The notes: generated by a model not told the origin, from the letters alone. 54,428 nucleotides of DNA from Ruminococcus flavefaciens (GCA_002373775.1 DFJW01000024.1:1-54428), one strand, 5' to 3'. Positions 36,366-45,568 are shown, counted from the first letter of the stretch. Numbers and translations are program-made.

Positions 36366-37274
36366 CTACTCACTGATAGAAGCAGCTCCTCCGCAGACTT
36401 CGGTTATCTCCTGAGTGATAGCAGCCTGACGGGCGCGGTTGTAGAGCAGCGAAAGTTCCTTTATCATGTCCTTCGCACTGGTAGTAGCAGCGTCCATAGC
36501 CGTCATTCTCGACTGCTGCTCGCAGCAGAATGCCTCGACCATGGCACCGTAGATGATGCCTTTTGCATACTGTGGTATAAGGTAATTCATTACCTCTTCC
36601 GGAGACGGCACGAAAGATGCCTTTGGCAGCTTTTTCAGTGTTCCGTCCGGTGCTACGCCGAAATGACGGCGGCTGAACGGCAGCAGCTGCACTGTCCTCG
36701 TCTCCTGAAGATTGGAATTCACCATGTCCGTATATATCAGATGAACTTCGTCCAGCTCGCGGTTCTCGAATTTCTCCAGTATCATCTCCGCTATCTCCAT
36801 TGCCCTGTAGAGCGTGGGATTCTGGGTGGTGTAGAGGAATTCGCCGTCCACGGAGGCTTTATCTCCGCTGCGGTTACGGTGCTGGAAGTACATTCTGCCG
36901 ACATGTCCCATGATAAAAAGGTGGCAGTTGTTGATGTCGGTGTTCTTTTCAAGCACCTGCTCGGTATACTTCAGGACATTGTGGTTATAGCTTCCGCAGA
37001 GTCCCTTGTCGGCAGTGATGACGATGTATCCCTTCTGGCGCTTTTCCTCCGGTATTCCGGTACGCCTGTCGAAATAGAACTGTCTTGTGTGTGGGGTATG
37101 TTCAAGGATGCTGTCGATAGTGGACTGGAGCTTGTAGAAATAAGGCTCTGTAGCCTCCAGGGACTTCCTTGCCTTTTTGAGTTTGGATGATGACATGAGG
37201 TACATGGCGTTGGTGATCTTGAGTATCTGCTGGATGCTCGCGATACGTTCGCGTATCTCTCTCATATTCGCCAT
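36366..37274 (-). CDS. atpG: ATP synthase gamma subunit
   Basis: A 302-residue rotor shaft subunit. The N-terminus MANMREIRERIASIQQILKITNAM and C-terminus RARQAAITQEITEVCGGA form the coiled coil, with the central Rossmann-like part (ITADKGLCGSYN) between. Family members normally end near GGAxAL; here four more residues (SISE) come from the adjacent repeat tail, with TAG at 36368-36366. It follows the atpHA fusion gene by 11 bases. Confidence 0.96.
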   Translation of the reverse strand: MANMREIRERIASIQQILKITNAMYLMSSSKLKKARKSLEATEPYFYKLQSTIDSILEHTPHTRQFYFDRRTGIPEEKRQKGYIVITADKGLCGSYNHNVLKYTEQVLEKNTDINNCHLFIMGHVGRMYFQHRNRSGDKASVDGEFLYTTQNPTLYRAMEIAEMILEKFENRELDEVHLIYTDMVNSNLQETRTVQLLPFSRRHFGVAPDGTLKKLPKASFVPSPEEVMNYLIPQYAKGIIYGAMVEAFCCEQQSRMTAMDAATTSAKDMIKELSLLYNRARQAAITQEITEVCGGAASISE

Positions 37275-37285
37275 AGGCTCACCTC

Positions 37286-39322
37286 TTATTCTTCAAAGGC
37301 TGTGACGATGCGTTCGATGCGCTCGCCGAGTTCATCGGTCATTACCTTGTTTTCATCTATCTCTGCGATTATATCCTGTCCGTAAGTGCGGATATAGCTC
37401 ATGAGTTCGGTGCGGTACTCGCGCAGCTCCTTTATGGGAATGCCGCGGAAGAGATCATGCTGTGCGGCGTAGAGCGTTATGACCTGCTCATAGTGCGGCA
37501 GAGGATTGTAGAGCGGCTGCTTCAGCAGCTCTGTCAGCATGTGACCGTGTTCGAGAAGTTCGGTCGTTGTCTGATCCAGTTCAGACGAGAACTGGGTGAA
37601 TATCTCCATTTCCTTGAACTGAGCAAGGTCGATACGGAGATTTCCGGCAGCCTTTTTCATAGCCTTCGTCTGTGCTGCGCCTCCCACTCGGGATACGGAG
37701 AGTCCGTAGTTCACGGCAGGACGCAGACCGGAGTTGAAAAGCTCGCTCTCCAGGAATATCTGTCCGTCGGTTATGGAAATGACGTTCGTGGGGATGTATG
37801 CGGAGATGTCGCCTGCGAGAGTCTCGATTATGGGCAGAGCCGTAAGAGAACCGCCGCCGTGCTCATCGTCAAGACGGCTGGAACGTTCGAGAAGTCTTGA
37901 ATGGAGATAGAATACGTCTCCGGGGTATGCTTCACGTCCCGGCGGACGGTGGAGCAGCAGTGACATGGCACGGTAAGCAACCGCATGCTTTGAAAGATCA
38001 TCGTACACTATGAGTACGTCCTTGCCCTTGGACATGAAGTACTCGGCTACAGCAGTACCGGAATATGGCGCGATGTACTGGAAAGGCGCAGGATCGCTGG
38101 CTGAAGCCGAAAGCACAACGGAATAATCCATAGCCCCGTACTTTTTCAGTGTGTTCACTACCTGCGCAACTGTTGAATTCTTCTGTCCGATAGCGACATA
38201 TACGCAGATAACGTCCTGTCCCTTCTGATTGATGATAGTATCTATGGCGATAGAGGTCTTTCCGGTCTGTCTGTCACCGATAATGAGCTCACGCTGACCT
38301 CTGCCTATGGGGAACATGGAATCTATGGCGAGGATGCCGGTCTGGAGCGGCACACTTACGGGTTTGCGCTCGATAACGCCGGGAGCTTCACGCTCTATGG
38401 GGAAGTAGTCCTCGGCACGGATGCTTCCGAGGCCGTCGATAGGCGCACCCAGTGCGTCCACGACTCTGCCGAGAAGTTCATCACTTACGCCGATGCCGGC
38501 ACGTTTGCCGGTCCTGATGACAGATGAGCCTTCCGTGAGTCCGCGGTCGTCTCCGAGAAGAACGACGCCAACTGTCTTTTCTTCAAGGTTCTGGACGATT
38601 CCGCGCACGCCGTTCTCGAATTCCACCAGCTCGCCGTACATTACGGAATTCATGCCGTACACACGGGCGATGCCGTCGCCGAGACGGGTGATGAAGCCGG
38701 TCTCGGTCGCGCCGGATTTCACCTCGAAATCGCGCACTTCGGTCTTGAGCACGGAGATTATGTCTCCCGTGCTGCCGGAAGTCAGCTTCGACCTGTCGGC
38801 TGTGTCAACGTATTCAGACGCCTTGCTGTGGAGGTCTTCACGCATCTGGCGGATAGCCGTGCGGTAGCTCTTGTCGTACTCCACATCACCTGCATTGAGG
38901 ATGAAGCCGCCTATGATATCCGGATCGTGTCTGTACTCTATCACCACGTCGTCCTTGACGAACTTTTCCATGATGTATTTCCGCAGATCCGCCTGCTGTG
39001 ATTCTGTAAGGGGAGTCACATAGCGGACAACAGCCTTTATGCTGCCGTCCTTTTCTATGAGGTAGTCAGTGTATTCTTCGAGGATGCTGCTGATGTGTTC
39101 AACATCTCCGCCCCTGACTGCGCTCATCATGAACTTATGCACGCTTTCCGGGAAAAGCCGGCTGATTATAGCCCTTTTCTCGTCATGTGTCACCAGAGGA
39201 TTGGCGAGAGTGTCCATTACATCCCCGCATGAATCGAGGATGTTCTTGGTCTCATCAATGTCCTCCTGAGAGACGTCAAGGCGGATAAGTTCCTTCAGGT
39301 AGTCCTTGTCGATCTCGCTCAT
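37286..39322 (-). CDS. atpA: ATP synthase delta-alpha fusion protein
   Basis: A 678-residue single frame joining two normally separate F1 subunits. Residues about 1-172 match a complete delta subunit: an N-terminal helical part, then [16 protein letters not shown] and [19 protein letters not shown] linker of about a dozen residues (about 173-184) follows. The alpha subunit starts at about 185 ([10 protein letters not shown]) with [14 protein letters not shown] [11 protein letters not shown] and Walker [10 protein letters not shown] near 351-359. Both parts look intact. A GTG at 38752 (residue 191) with GGGAG 11 bases upstream could start a free alpha. Fusion creates a stoichiometry problem because F1 has three alpha but one delta. 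The start overlaps atpF by 4 bases. Confidence 0.93.
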   Translation of the reverse strand: MSEIDKDYLKELIRLDVSQEDIDETKNILDSCGDVMDTLANPLVTHDEKRAIISRLFPESVHKFMMSAVRGGDVEHISSILEEYTDYLIEKDGSIKAVVRYVTPLTESQQADLRKYIMEKFVKDDVVIEYRHDPDIIGGFILNAGDVEYDKSYRTAIRQMREDLHSKASEYVDTADRSKLTSGSTGDIISVLKTEVRDFEVKSGATETGFITRLGDGIARVYGMNSVMYGELVEFENGVRGIVQNLEEKTVGVVLLGDDRGLTEGSSVIRTGKRAGIGVSDELLGRVVDALGAPIDGLGSIRAEDYFPIEREAPGVIERKPVSVPLQTGILAIDSMFPIGRGQRELIIGDRQTGKTSIAIDTIINQKGQDVICVYVAIGQKNSTVAQVVNTLKKYGAMDYSVVLSASASDPAPFQYIAPYSGTAVAEYFMSKGKDVLIVYDDLSKHAVAYRAMSLLLHRPPGREAYPGDVFYLHSRLLERSSRLDDEHGGGSLTALPIIETLAGDISAYIPTNVISITDGQIFLESELFNSGLRPAVNYGLSVSRVGGAAQTKAMKKAAGNLRIDLAQFKEMEIFTQFSSELDQTTTELLEHGHMLTELLKQPLYNPLPHYEQVITLYAAQHDLFRGIPIKELREYRTELMSYIRTYGQDIIAEIDENKVMTDELGERIERIVTAFEE

Positions 39323-39810
39323 CTGATGCCGCCCTCCTCTTCGGAAAGGAATCTGTCCACAAGACGGCGGTTCTTCTCATCATCCACATTCTCGCCGATG
39401 ATGCGTGAAGCAGCCTCTATAGCAAGGTCGGCGATCTGAGTCTGAGCCTGAGCGAGTACCTTTTTGCGCTCGCTCTCGATAGACTTGTTCGCCTCCACAA
39501 CGATCTGGTCGGCTTCCTCCTGAGAGCGCTTGATTATAGCAGCCTTCTCGGTCTCAGCCTGCTCATGAGCCTTCATGATTATCTGCTGAGCCTCAGCCTT
39601 GGCGCTGCTGAGGTCCTCGTCATACTGCTGTCTGAGCGCCTCTGCCTCTTCTTTTGACTTTTTTGCAGAGTCGATGTCTTCCTGGATAGAGCGGGTGCGC
39701 TCGTCCATCATCTTTCTGAGAGGCTTGAAAAGGAATATTTTCATAAGTATGAACAGCAGGATAAGGTTTATTGCCGCCCATATAAAGTTCCAGATATTTA
39801 TATCCAGCAT
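39319..39810 (-). CDS. atpF: ATP synthase b subunit
   Basis: A 163-residue peripheral-stalk subunit: one N-terminal membrane helix (about 8-27, [20 protein letters not shown]), then a long Glu/Lys/Ala coiled coil that dimerises and holds delta. Length is normal. GGAGGG precedes the ATG. The stop overlaps the delta-alpha fusion (ATGA), so stalk and delta-alpha are translationally coupled. Confidence 0.95.
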   Translation of the reverse strand: MLDINIWNFIWAAINLILLFILMKIFLFKPLRKMMDERTRSIQEDIDSAKKSKEEAEALRQQYDEDLSSAKAEAQQIIMKAHEQAETEKAAIIKRSQEEADQIVVEANKSIESERKKVLAQAQTQIADLAIEAASRIIGENVDDEKNRRLVDRFLSEEEGGIR

Positions 39811-39842
39811 AATATCCTTCCCTCCTTTTAGGAATAGTTGAA

Positions 39843-40064
39843 TTATTTAAGGAAAAGTATGATGAGTATGGCGATAACGAAGCCGTAGATAGCGGTAGCT
39901 TCTGCCAGAGCACATCCGAGGAGAAGAGCCTTGTTGATATCGCCCTTAGCCTCGGGCTGACGAGCGATAGCCTCAGCAGCCTTTGATGTTGCTATACCGA
40001 TTCCTATGCCTGCGCCTGCGCCCGTAAGAACGGCGAGACCTGCACCTAATGCGATCATTCCCAT
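39843..40064 (-). CDS. atpE: ATP synthase c subunit, second copy
   Basis: A 73-residue two-helix Fo rotor subunit. The ion-binding Glu is in GCALAEATAIYG (Glu54); the loop ARQPEAKGDINK binds gamma and epsilon. Protein is identical to the upstream copy; DNA differs at only four synonymous sites, all near the 5' end. Na+ ligands known from Ilyobacter (Gln in helix 1, Ser after Glu) are replaced by Ile and Ala, which points to protons. GGAGG lies before the ATG (GGAGGTACATAATC). Confidence 0.95.
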   Translation of the reverse strand: MGMIALGAGLAVLTGAGAGIGIGIATSKAAEAIARQPEAKGDINKALLLGCALAEATAIYGFVIAILIILFLK

Positions 40065-40088
40065 GATTATGTACCTCCGATTGGATTA

Positions 40089-40310
40089 TTATTTAAGGAA
40101 AAGTATGATGAGTATGGCGATAACGAAGCCGTAGATAGCGGTAGCTTCTGCCAGAGCACATCCGAGGAGAAGAGCCTTGTTGATATCGCCCTTAGCCTCG
40201 GGCTGACGAGCGATAGCCTCAGCAGCCTTTGATGTTGCTATACCGATTCCTATGCCTGCGCCTGCACCCGTAAGAACTGCGAGACCTGCGCCCAATGCGA
40301 TCATTCCCAT
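40089..40310 (-). CDS. atpE: ATP synthase c subunit, first copy
   Basis: The first of two tandem c-subunit genes, 73 residues, with the same sequence, Glu54 and loop as its neighbour. The 222-base coding sequences share 218 bases, and the 24-base gap between the genes holds a separate ribosome site. GGAGGTATAAAAT precedes this ATG. Two equal genes may raise c-subunit output, since a ring needs many copies, or leave a copy from recent duplication. Confidence 0.95.
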   Translation of the reverse strand: MGMIALGAGLAVLTGAGAGIGIGIATSKAAEAIARQPEAKGDINKALLLGCALAEATAIYGFVIAILIILFLK

Positions 40311-40327
40311 ATTTTATACCTCCTGAT

Positions 40328-41017
40328 TTATTCTTCTTCCATTGCTTCAGACATGAACAGCGACGTCAGGAACACGAATACATAAGCCTGTATGCAGCCG
40401 TCGAATACATCGAAGTAGAAGCTGAATACCAGCGGGATGCCTACCGGCACCAGCAGCTTTATGAATTCCATGATAACGAAAGCGCCGAGAACGTTTCCGA
40501 AGAGTCGCATGCAGAGTGAAAGAGGCTTTATGACCAGCTCAAGCAGGTTGAGCGGCAGCATAAGCGCCATAGGCTCCTTGAAGCCTTTCAGCCAGCCCTT
40601 CGCGCCCTTTTCACGGATACCGCTGTACTGTATCAGCAGTATGGCGAATATGGCAAGTGTAGCGGTAACGCCGAGGTCTTTCGTAGGCGGTCTGAGTCCG
40701 AAAAGTCCGATCACATTGGAGATGCCTATGTAGATCAGCAGAGTCTCCAGTATCGGCAGATACTTCTTGCCCTTGGGACCGAGTATCTCCAGGAAGAATT
40801 TGTCCATCCAGCAGATGAAGCCTTCCACGATACACTGTGCGCCCTTGGGCACGACCTTCATTGTCTTTGTGAAAATTATCGAGGCGATGACAAGTACTGC
40901 CATTATTATCCACGTCATGATGCAGGATTCGGGTACAGGTATGCCTCCGAATATGGGTATGGTGAACGGAGTCCGGCATTCAAGCTCTTCCATGAGCTTA
41001 TCAGCAAGTTCGCCCAT
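40328..41017 (-). CDS. atpB: ATP synthase a subunit
   Basis: A 229-residue Fo stator subunit with about five to six helices. The essential Arg is in LSLCMRLFGNVLGAF, the helix facing the c ring. It is the first gene of the operon; no atpI precedes it. GAAGGTG lies about 7 bases before the ATG, and a terminator-like hairpin lies 26 bases upstream. Confidence 0.95.
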   Translation of the reverse strand: MGELADKLMEELECRTPFTIPIFGGIPVPESCIMTWIIMAVLVIASIIFTKTMKVVPKGAQCIVEGFICWMDKFFLEILGPKGKKYLPILETLLIYIGISNVIGLFGLRPPTKDLGVTATLAIFAILLIQYSGIREKGAKGWLKGFKEPMALMLPLNLLELVIKPLSLCMRLFGNVLGAFVIMEFIKLLVPVGIPLVFSFYFDVFDGCIQAYVFVFLTSLFMSEAMEEE

Positions 41018-41042
41018 AATAACACCTTCTTTCAGTATTGGA

Positions 41043-41071
41043 ATAAAAAAACGGAGACGTAAATCTCCGTT
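41043..41071 (-). terminator. Terminator-like hairpin in the atp leader
   Basis: On the minus strand a perfect 8-base stem AACGGAGA / TCTCCGTT with a 6-base loop, followed by seven T (TTTTTTTATT). It sits between the promoters and atpB, so it can act as an attenuator. Alternatively it is a 5' stabilising hairpin, since P1 would start only a few bases before it. Confidence 0.75.
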
Positions 41072-41080
41072 GATTCAGTC

Positions 41081-41115
41081 ATTATAGCAAAATATATCAC
41101 CAGACGGTTTGTCAA
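41081..41115 (-). promoter_or_regulatory. atp promoter P1 (extended -10)
   Basis: On the minus strand TTTTGCTATAAT with the extended TGn-TATAAT form (-10 at 41086-41081). A TTGACA at 41115-41110 is 23 bases away, too far for a normal -35. Start would fall near 41074. Confidence 0.6.
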
Positions 41116-41156
41116 GCTGGGAATATGCCGTTTTACTGGCATATATACCCTTTTTA

Positions 41157-41185
41157 ATAATATAGCAAAATGCGCCCGATGTCAA
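41157..41185 (-). promoter_or_regulatory. atp promoter P2
   Basis: On the minus strand TTGACA (41185-41180), 17-base spacer, TATTAT (41162-41157). Confidence 0.65.
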
Positions 41186-41204
41186 GAGTTTGCGGAAATT
41201 TTCA

Positions 41205-41228
41205 CAAAAAATCCCGCGCATCTCCGGG
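41205..41228 (-). terminator. Weak terminator of the polysaccharide/lipoprotein operon
   Basis: On the minus strand a short GC stem (CCCG / CGGG) followed by TTTTTT, directly after the stop at 41234. Confidence 0.45.
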
Positions 41229-41233
41229 CTTCC

Positions 41234-41569
41234 TCATTCGCTGTCTCCGCCCGAGAGCATAATGGCATTGTTGAGCCTCTCGATAGTGCCGGAATTCAGC
41301 TTTTCCGAGAGCCTTACACGGTCCAGCTCCTTCTTGAAATCCTTCAGTTCTGCGGCTATCTTATGAAGGACCGCAGTGGTCTGTTCCTGCTTGTCTTCAA
41401 GAGCGCAGACGCGCTTTATCAGGTCGTTCACATTGTAGGCGAGCGCTTCGTTGGCTTCGTTCTGTTTCTCTCCGAATTCCGTCAGCTTTGCGGCGCATTT
41501 CAGAGCCGAGATCTTCTCGTGACCGTCGAAAGTCCGCATGAGCTCGTTGGTGAGCTTTGTATCTGACAT
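41234..41569 (-). CDS. Small coiled-coil protein, unknown
   Basis: A 111-residue soluble, charged protein with no signal peptide. Residues about 40-100 show heptad-like hydrophobic spacing (NDLIKRVCALEDKQEQTTAVLHK), so a coiled coil is likely. No family is recognised. GGGAGAG precedes the ATG by 6-7 bases. It lies 33 bases after a lipoprotein gene and may be the last gene of that transcript. Confidence 0.6.
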   Translation of the reverse strand: MSDTKLTNELMRTFDGHEKISALKCAAKLTEFGEKQNEANEALAYNVNDLIKRVCALEDKQEQTTAVLHKIAAELKDFKKELDRVRLSEKLNSGTIERLNNAIMLSGGDSE

Positions 41570-41602
41570 TTCATCTCTCCCTTTCCTGTGTATCTGTTTA
41601 TA

Positions 41603-42295
41603 TCACTTGACGCGTGTCAAGGTCTTGGTCTTTCCGTTGGAGTGGGCAAGTTCCATAGTGTCGCCGTCAAGAGTGAATTCAAGATCTGCTTCCTCATTGT
41701 CGATGACCATGTGTATGGTGTTTTCGGATGTGACCTCTCCGACTTCCTTCATCACGACTATCACTGTCCCTTCCTCGGAGATGTCCATTTCCAGCTCAAT
41801 GCCGGATTCATCGAAAGTGGCGTCGTCACCGACTTCAGCGGCTCTGTTCTCGTAGCCCTGTTTCAGCTGGTCGTAAGCCGTACCGCTCTCCATGATGTAT
41901 CTGCCGAAGACCTCTGTGCCGTCGTTGGGTTCCTTCCTGCGGAGTGTGAGGTCGTTGTCGGTCTCAACGTGGAGACGGTACACCTCGCCGTCGAAATCGA
42001 ACATGCCCGGATCAACGGGTTTTCCGGCAACAGTTCCCGTGCCGTCGTTCTTGAATTCCATATAGCCTTCGGTGGGAGTGTTCATCACCATGTATATGCT
42101 GTCGTCCTCCTTGATGAGGATATTTGTGGTGCTGTTGAATTCCCACTCGCCGTAGATGCCGGCATCAGCCTTTCCTTCGGCAGCAGAAGTTTCAGCCCCG
42201 GACTCAGCAACGGATGAACTGCTGTTCTTTCCGCATCCTGCAAATCCGCTCATTATCATAACGCAGCATGTCATAGCCGCAAGTGATCTCTTCAT
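41603..42295 (-). CDS. Lipoprotein of unknown function
   Basis: A 230-residue lipoprotein with lipobox FAGC (Cys21), a Ser/Ala/Glu spacer, and a beta-rich mature domain starting IYGEWEFNSTTNI. Repeated 'GxWxF...DGT...' patterns (KNDGTGTVAGK; EFTLDGDTMELAHSNGK) suggest a lipocalin-like or DUF5640-type barrel, the same general layout as the small lipoprotein at 52568. Function unknown. AAGGAGAG precedes the ATG; the gene starts 13 bases after rmd and may travel with the polysaccharide operon. Confidence 0.65.
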   Translation of the reverse strand: MKRSLAAMTCCVMIMSGFAGCGKNSSSSVAESGAETSAAEGKADAGIYGEWEFNSTTNILIKEDDSIYMVMNTPTEGYMEFKNDGTGTVAGKPVDPGMFDFDGEVYRLHVETDNDLTLRRKEPNDGTEVFGRYIMESGTAYDQLKQGYENRAAEVGDDATFDESGIELEMDISEEGTVIVVMKEVGEVTSENTIHMVIDNEEADLEFTLDGDTMELAHSNGKTKTLTRVK

Positions 42296-42308
42296 TGATA
42301 GTCTCTCC

Positions 42309-43244
42309 TTAAATATTGTTTCTCCAGTACCCGAGGGTATCGTTTATGGTCTGCTCCATGGATATCTCCGCACTCCAGCCCGTATCATCCCTGATCTTCG
42401 CAGTGTCAGGCTCGATGAGGGGGATGTCGGAAGCTCTCATCCTCGCGGGATCCCGCCGCACTTCTATGGGCAGCGCCGCCATTGATAGGGCGGTGTCGAG
42501 GATGTACTGTATCTTCACAGCTTTTCCTCTTCCCACGTTGTAGGTCTGACCGGGAGTACCCTTCTCAGCCAGCAGACGGTATGCTCTCACCACGTCGCGG
42601 ACGTCGGTGAAATCGCGCATAGCCTCCAGATTTCCCACGGATATCACCGGTTCACGCATTCCCTTTTCTATCTCTGCGATCTGACGGCAGAAATCGGATA
42701 TGACAAACGCCGGCAGCTGTCCCGGACCTGAGTGATTGAAGGCGCGGACCATTACAATGTCCATTTTGTATGCCCGGGCGTAGATCTCGCCCAGCATGCC
42801 CTGACAGGCTTTCGTAGCCGCGTAGACATTTCCCGGACGCAGGACTTCGTCTTCCGTTATGGGGCATGCACCGCTTCTTATGAAGCCGTATTCCTCGCCG
42901 GAACCAATGAGCAGCATGCGGATACCGCTCTTCTCAGCTTCGCGCACAGCCTCCAGCACGTTTATAGTGCCGATGACGTTGACCTCTGCGGTCAGTCCCG
43001 GTTTTTTCCAAGAGACAGCCACCGAACTCTGTGCCGCTAAGTGGAATATCACATCCGGCGCAGATTCGGCTATAACTGCGGCAATGTCCTCCTTGCGGAG
43101 TATATCCAGCTCATAGCGCATGCAGTCCGCAGCGATCTTTTCGCCCGGAAGGCAGGTCACTTCCGCATCCCAGCCGGCAGATGCCAGTTCGCGTATAAGA
43201 TAGCCTCCCACAAAGCCTGCTCCGCCGATTATCAATGCTTTCAT
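42309..43244 (-). CDS. rmd: GDP-4-keto-6-deoxy-D-mannose reductase
   Basis: A 311-residue short-chain dehydrogenase/reductase: NAD(P) site GGAGFVGGYL and catalytic YAATK (Tyr-x-x-x-Lys), with SGEEYG upstream. The family member that fits the context is Rmd, which reduces the Gmd product to GDP-D-rhamnose. A GDP-L-fucose or GDP-6-deoxytalose enzyme would be alternatives, but the sequence lacks the extra features of GMER. Start is ATG at 43244 after GGAGGTGG. It is preceded by two glycosyltransferases and Gmd. Confidence 0.8.
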   Translation of the reverse strand: MKALIIGGAGFVGGYLIRELASAGWDAEVTCLPGEKIAADCMRYELDILRKEDIAAVIAESAPDVIFHLAAQSSVAVSWKKPGLTAEVNVIGTINVLEAVREAEKSGIRMLLIGSGEEYGFIRSGACPITEDEVLRPGNVYAATKACQGMLGEIYARAYKMDIVMVRAFNHSGPGQLPAFVISDFCRQIAEIEKGMREPVISVGNLEAMRDFTDVRDVVRAYRLLAEKGTPGQTYNVGRGKAVKIQYILDTALSMAALPIEVRRDPARMRASDIPLIEPDTAKIRDDTGWSAEISMEQTINDTLGYWRNNI

Positions 43245-43274
43245 GCTCCACCTCCGGTATCATAGTAAGGCACC

Positions 43275-44390
43275 TCAGCGGCTCCTGAGTGCCTGATAGA
43301 GTTCTCTTATGACCATGCCCTCGCTGTAGTTTATCTCCACCCGCTTTGCGGCGTTCCTGCCGAAAGAGGCACGGAGTTCCTCATCTGAGGCAAGCCGGTT
43401 TATGGCGAATGCCAGTGCCTTCGGATCTGAGGGCGGCACTGTAAGCCCCGTGACGCCGTGTATGCTGACATACGGCACTCCCGAGGGCAGTTTTGTGTTT
43501 ATGACGGGCTTTCCGTACACCATGGCTTCCTGCTGCACTATACCGAACGCTTCGCTCTTCTGGACTGAGGGCAGGACGAAGATATCGCAGTCTGCAAACG
43601 CCTGCTTCAGCTGTTCATCCGGCAGGAAACCGAGGAAATGCACCCTGTCGGTCATGCCGTTGTCACGGGCGAAGCTCTTCAGCTCGCTCTCCATTTCGCC
43701 GGTGCCGGCAATGAAAAGTTCGCATCCCCTGACCATAGTGAACGCCTTCAGCAGCACGTCCACGCCCTTGTAGTAGACCAGTCTGCCTGTGAAAAACACC
43801 TTTATATTATCCTTTGAACGCAGTCTCTTCGTCAGGAAGGGCTTGCGCTCGATGCTGAGGTAATCGTCGATATTCAGCCCGTAGGGGATGACCTTGCACT
43901 TGCTGCGGAATTCCGGAAGGTAGTCCGAGCCGTTTATATGCCCCTCAGTGGCGGTGATTATGCAGTCCGCACGTCTGAGCATCCTCTTCATTATGGGCTT
44001 GTAGAAAAAGAGCAGTTTCTTCTGCTTGACCACATCGCTGTGCCATGAGACCACCACTCTCCCTTTGAATCCCGAGAGCAGCAGTGCCAGATCAGCCAGC
44101 GGGAAGGGCACGTTCATGTGCACCACATCCGCATTCTTCGCCATTTTCCTGAAAAGCCGGAAAAACGAGAATGACAGCGGACAGGAAAAATACGTTCCCA
44201 GACTTCCGGCACGGGTAAGGTCCACGCCGTTCATTTCCTCCCTGACCGTCCTGCCTCTGCCTTCACGGCAGACCAGCGTCCTGAGCTGTACGCCATCCAT
44301 AGCGCCAAGCTCTTCGGAATACTGGCGGACGAGAGTCTCAATGCCGCCGATATGGGGATAATAAGCCTTGTTGACCTCCAGTATCCTCAT
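43275..44390 (-). CDS. GT4 family glycosyltransferase
   Basis: A 371-residue GT-B fold enzyme, first of two in the cluster by map but downstream in transcription. N-terminal acceptor domain starts with YYPHIGGIETLV; the donor-binding EX7E motif is EAFGIVQQE; FTGRLVYYKGVDVLLKAF is characteristic of retaining GT4 enzymes. It would add a GDP-mannose- or GDP-rhamnose-derived sugar to a lipid-linked glycan. The start overlaps the preceding gene stop by one base. Confidence 0.88.
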   Translation of the reverse strand: MRILEVNKAYYPHIGGIETLVRQYSEELGAMDGVQLRTLVCREGRGRTVREEMNGVDLTRAGSLGTYFSCPLSFSFFRLFRKMAKNADVVHMNVPFPLADLALLLSGFKGRVVVSWHSDVVKQKKLLFFYKPIMKRMLRRADCIITATEGHINGSDYLPEFRSKCKVIPYGLNIDDYLSIERKPFLTKRLRSKDNIKVFFTGRLVYYKGVDVLLKAFTMVRGCELFIAGTGEMESELKSFARDNGMTDRVHFLGFLPDEQLKQAFADCDIFVLPSVQKSEAFGIVQQEAMVYGKPVINTKLPSGVPYVSIHGVTGLTVPPSDPKALAFAINRLASDEELRASFGRNAAKRVEINYSEGMVIRELYQALRSR

Positions 44391-45535
44391 CAGACCAGCT
44401 CCTTATATATGTCGTAGAGAAGCTCCGCAGAGCGTTCCCATGTGAATCCCTTTGCGCGTTCTGCGCCCTTTGCGGAAAGTTCACGGCGCAGTCCTTCATC
44501 GCTGTAGAGCCGGTACATTCCGGCAGCGATGCTCCTTGCGGAATATGCGTCGCAGATAACGGCGCAGTCGCCGGTGACTTCCGGCAGCGAAGCCTCTCCC
44601 GAGGTCAGCACCGGCACACCGCATGCCATAGCCTCCAGAGGCGGCATACCGAATCCCTCATAGAGCGACGGGAAAACAAAAGCCATTGCGCCGCACATCA
44701 GCGGGTTCATGTCCTCAGAAGGGACGTATTCCGTGAATATGACCTTATCCTCAATGCCGAGACGCTGAGCACGTCGGTAGATGCCGTCGTTGAGCCAGCC
44801 TTTTCCTCCGGCGAGCACCAGTTCCGGCGCATCCTCTCCCACCTTCTTCACGAAGGCGTAGTAGGCAGTGATAAGGCGTTCGAGGTTCTTTCTCGGCTCT
44901 ATAGTGCCGAGGTAGAGGAAGTACTTCTCACCTATGCCCAGAGACTTCCTGACTTCCGGGATGCGTTCAGGCTCGGTGCAGGGGTGGAATCTCTCCGGAT
45001 CCACTCCGCATGGCACTACGCGCAGCTTGCTCTCGTGCTCGGGGAAGTACTTTATTATCTCCGAACGGGAGAATTCCGAATCTGTAACGATAATATCCGC
45101 CCTTTCCATAGAGCGTTTCAGTCCCAGTTCCAGCATGAGACGAGTCCTGCCGCGGACGGTCTCCGGGAATGCCTTGTACACCATGTCGTGGACGGTGACC
45201 ACGGTCTTTCCCTTTACTCCCGGAGGGACGATGTAGTTGAAGAAATGGGTGATATCCGAATCACCGCCGAAAAATCCCGAATAGGGAACGGGCAGCATGG
45301 CGGACATGCCGCGGTAGAGCTTTTTCGGAAAGCGTGAGGTGTTGAGTCCGATGCTGTCGCCTGCGAACTTCCTGACACGCCCGGCAGCTTCGCCTCTGCG
45401 GTCAGTGAAGAAGCTGTATTCATAGCTGTTTTCGGGATGAAGGGCTGCAAGAGCGGAAGTCTGTCCCACTTCACACCAGCCTATCCCGGTCATCTTGTCC
45501 GCCGCCAGCGGTATTGCATCGAATGTTATACGCAT
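44390..45535 (-). CDS. GT4 family glycosyltransferase
   Basis: A 381-residue GT-B enzyme with TVVTVHDMVYKAFPETV, the donor site LYLGTIEPRKNLERLI, and EX7E motif EGFGMPPLE. It resembles mannosyl/rhamnosyltransferases of D-rhamnan and O-antigen clusters, which matches the GDP-mannose-derived donors made here. Substrate is inference. It follows gmd by about 33 bases. Confidence 0.88.
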   Translation of the reverse strand: MRITFDAIPLAADKMTGIGWCEVGQTSALAALHPENSYEYSFFTDRRGEAAGRVRKFAGDSIGLNTSRFPKKLYRGMSAMLPVPYSGFFGGDSDITHFFNYIVPPGVKGKTVVTVHDMVYKAFPETVRGRTRLMLELGLKRSMERADIIVTDSEFSRSEIIKYFPEHESKLRVVPCGVDPERFHPCTEPERIPEVRKSLGIGEKYFLYLGTIEPRKNLERLITAYYAFVKKVGEDAPELVLAGGKGWLNDGIYRRAQRLGIEDKVIFTEYVPSEDMNPLMCGAMAFVFPSLYEGFGMPPLEAMACGVPVLTSGEASLPEVTGDCAVICDAYSARSIAAGMYRLYSDEGLRRELSAKGAERAKGFTWERSAELLYDIYKELV

Positions 45536-45568
45536 TTCCTCAGCTCCTTTTCTGCGATATGCCGCAGT

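Noticed and set aside
39843..40310. The atpE pair as V-type or Na+ type c subunits
   Set aside because: Both are short two-helix F-type c subunits; the Na+ ligands (Gln in helix 1, Ser next to Glu) are Ile and Ala.
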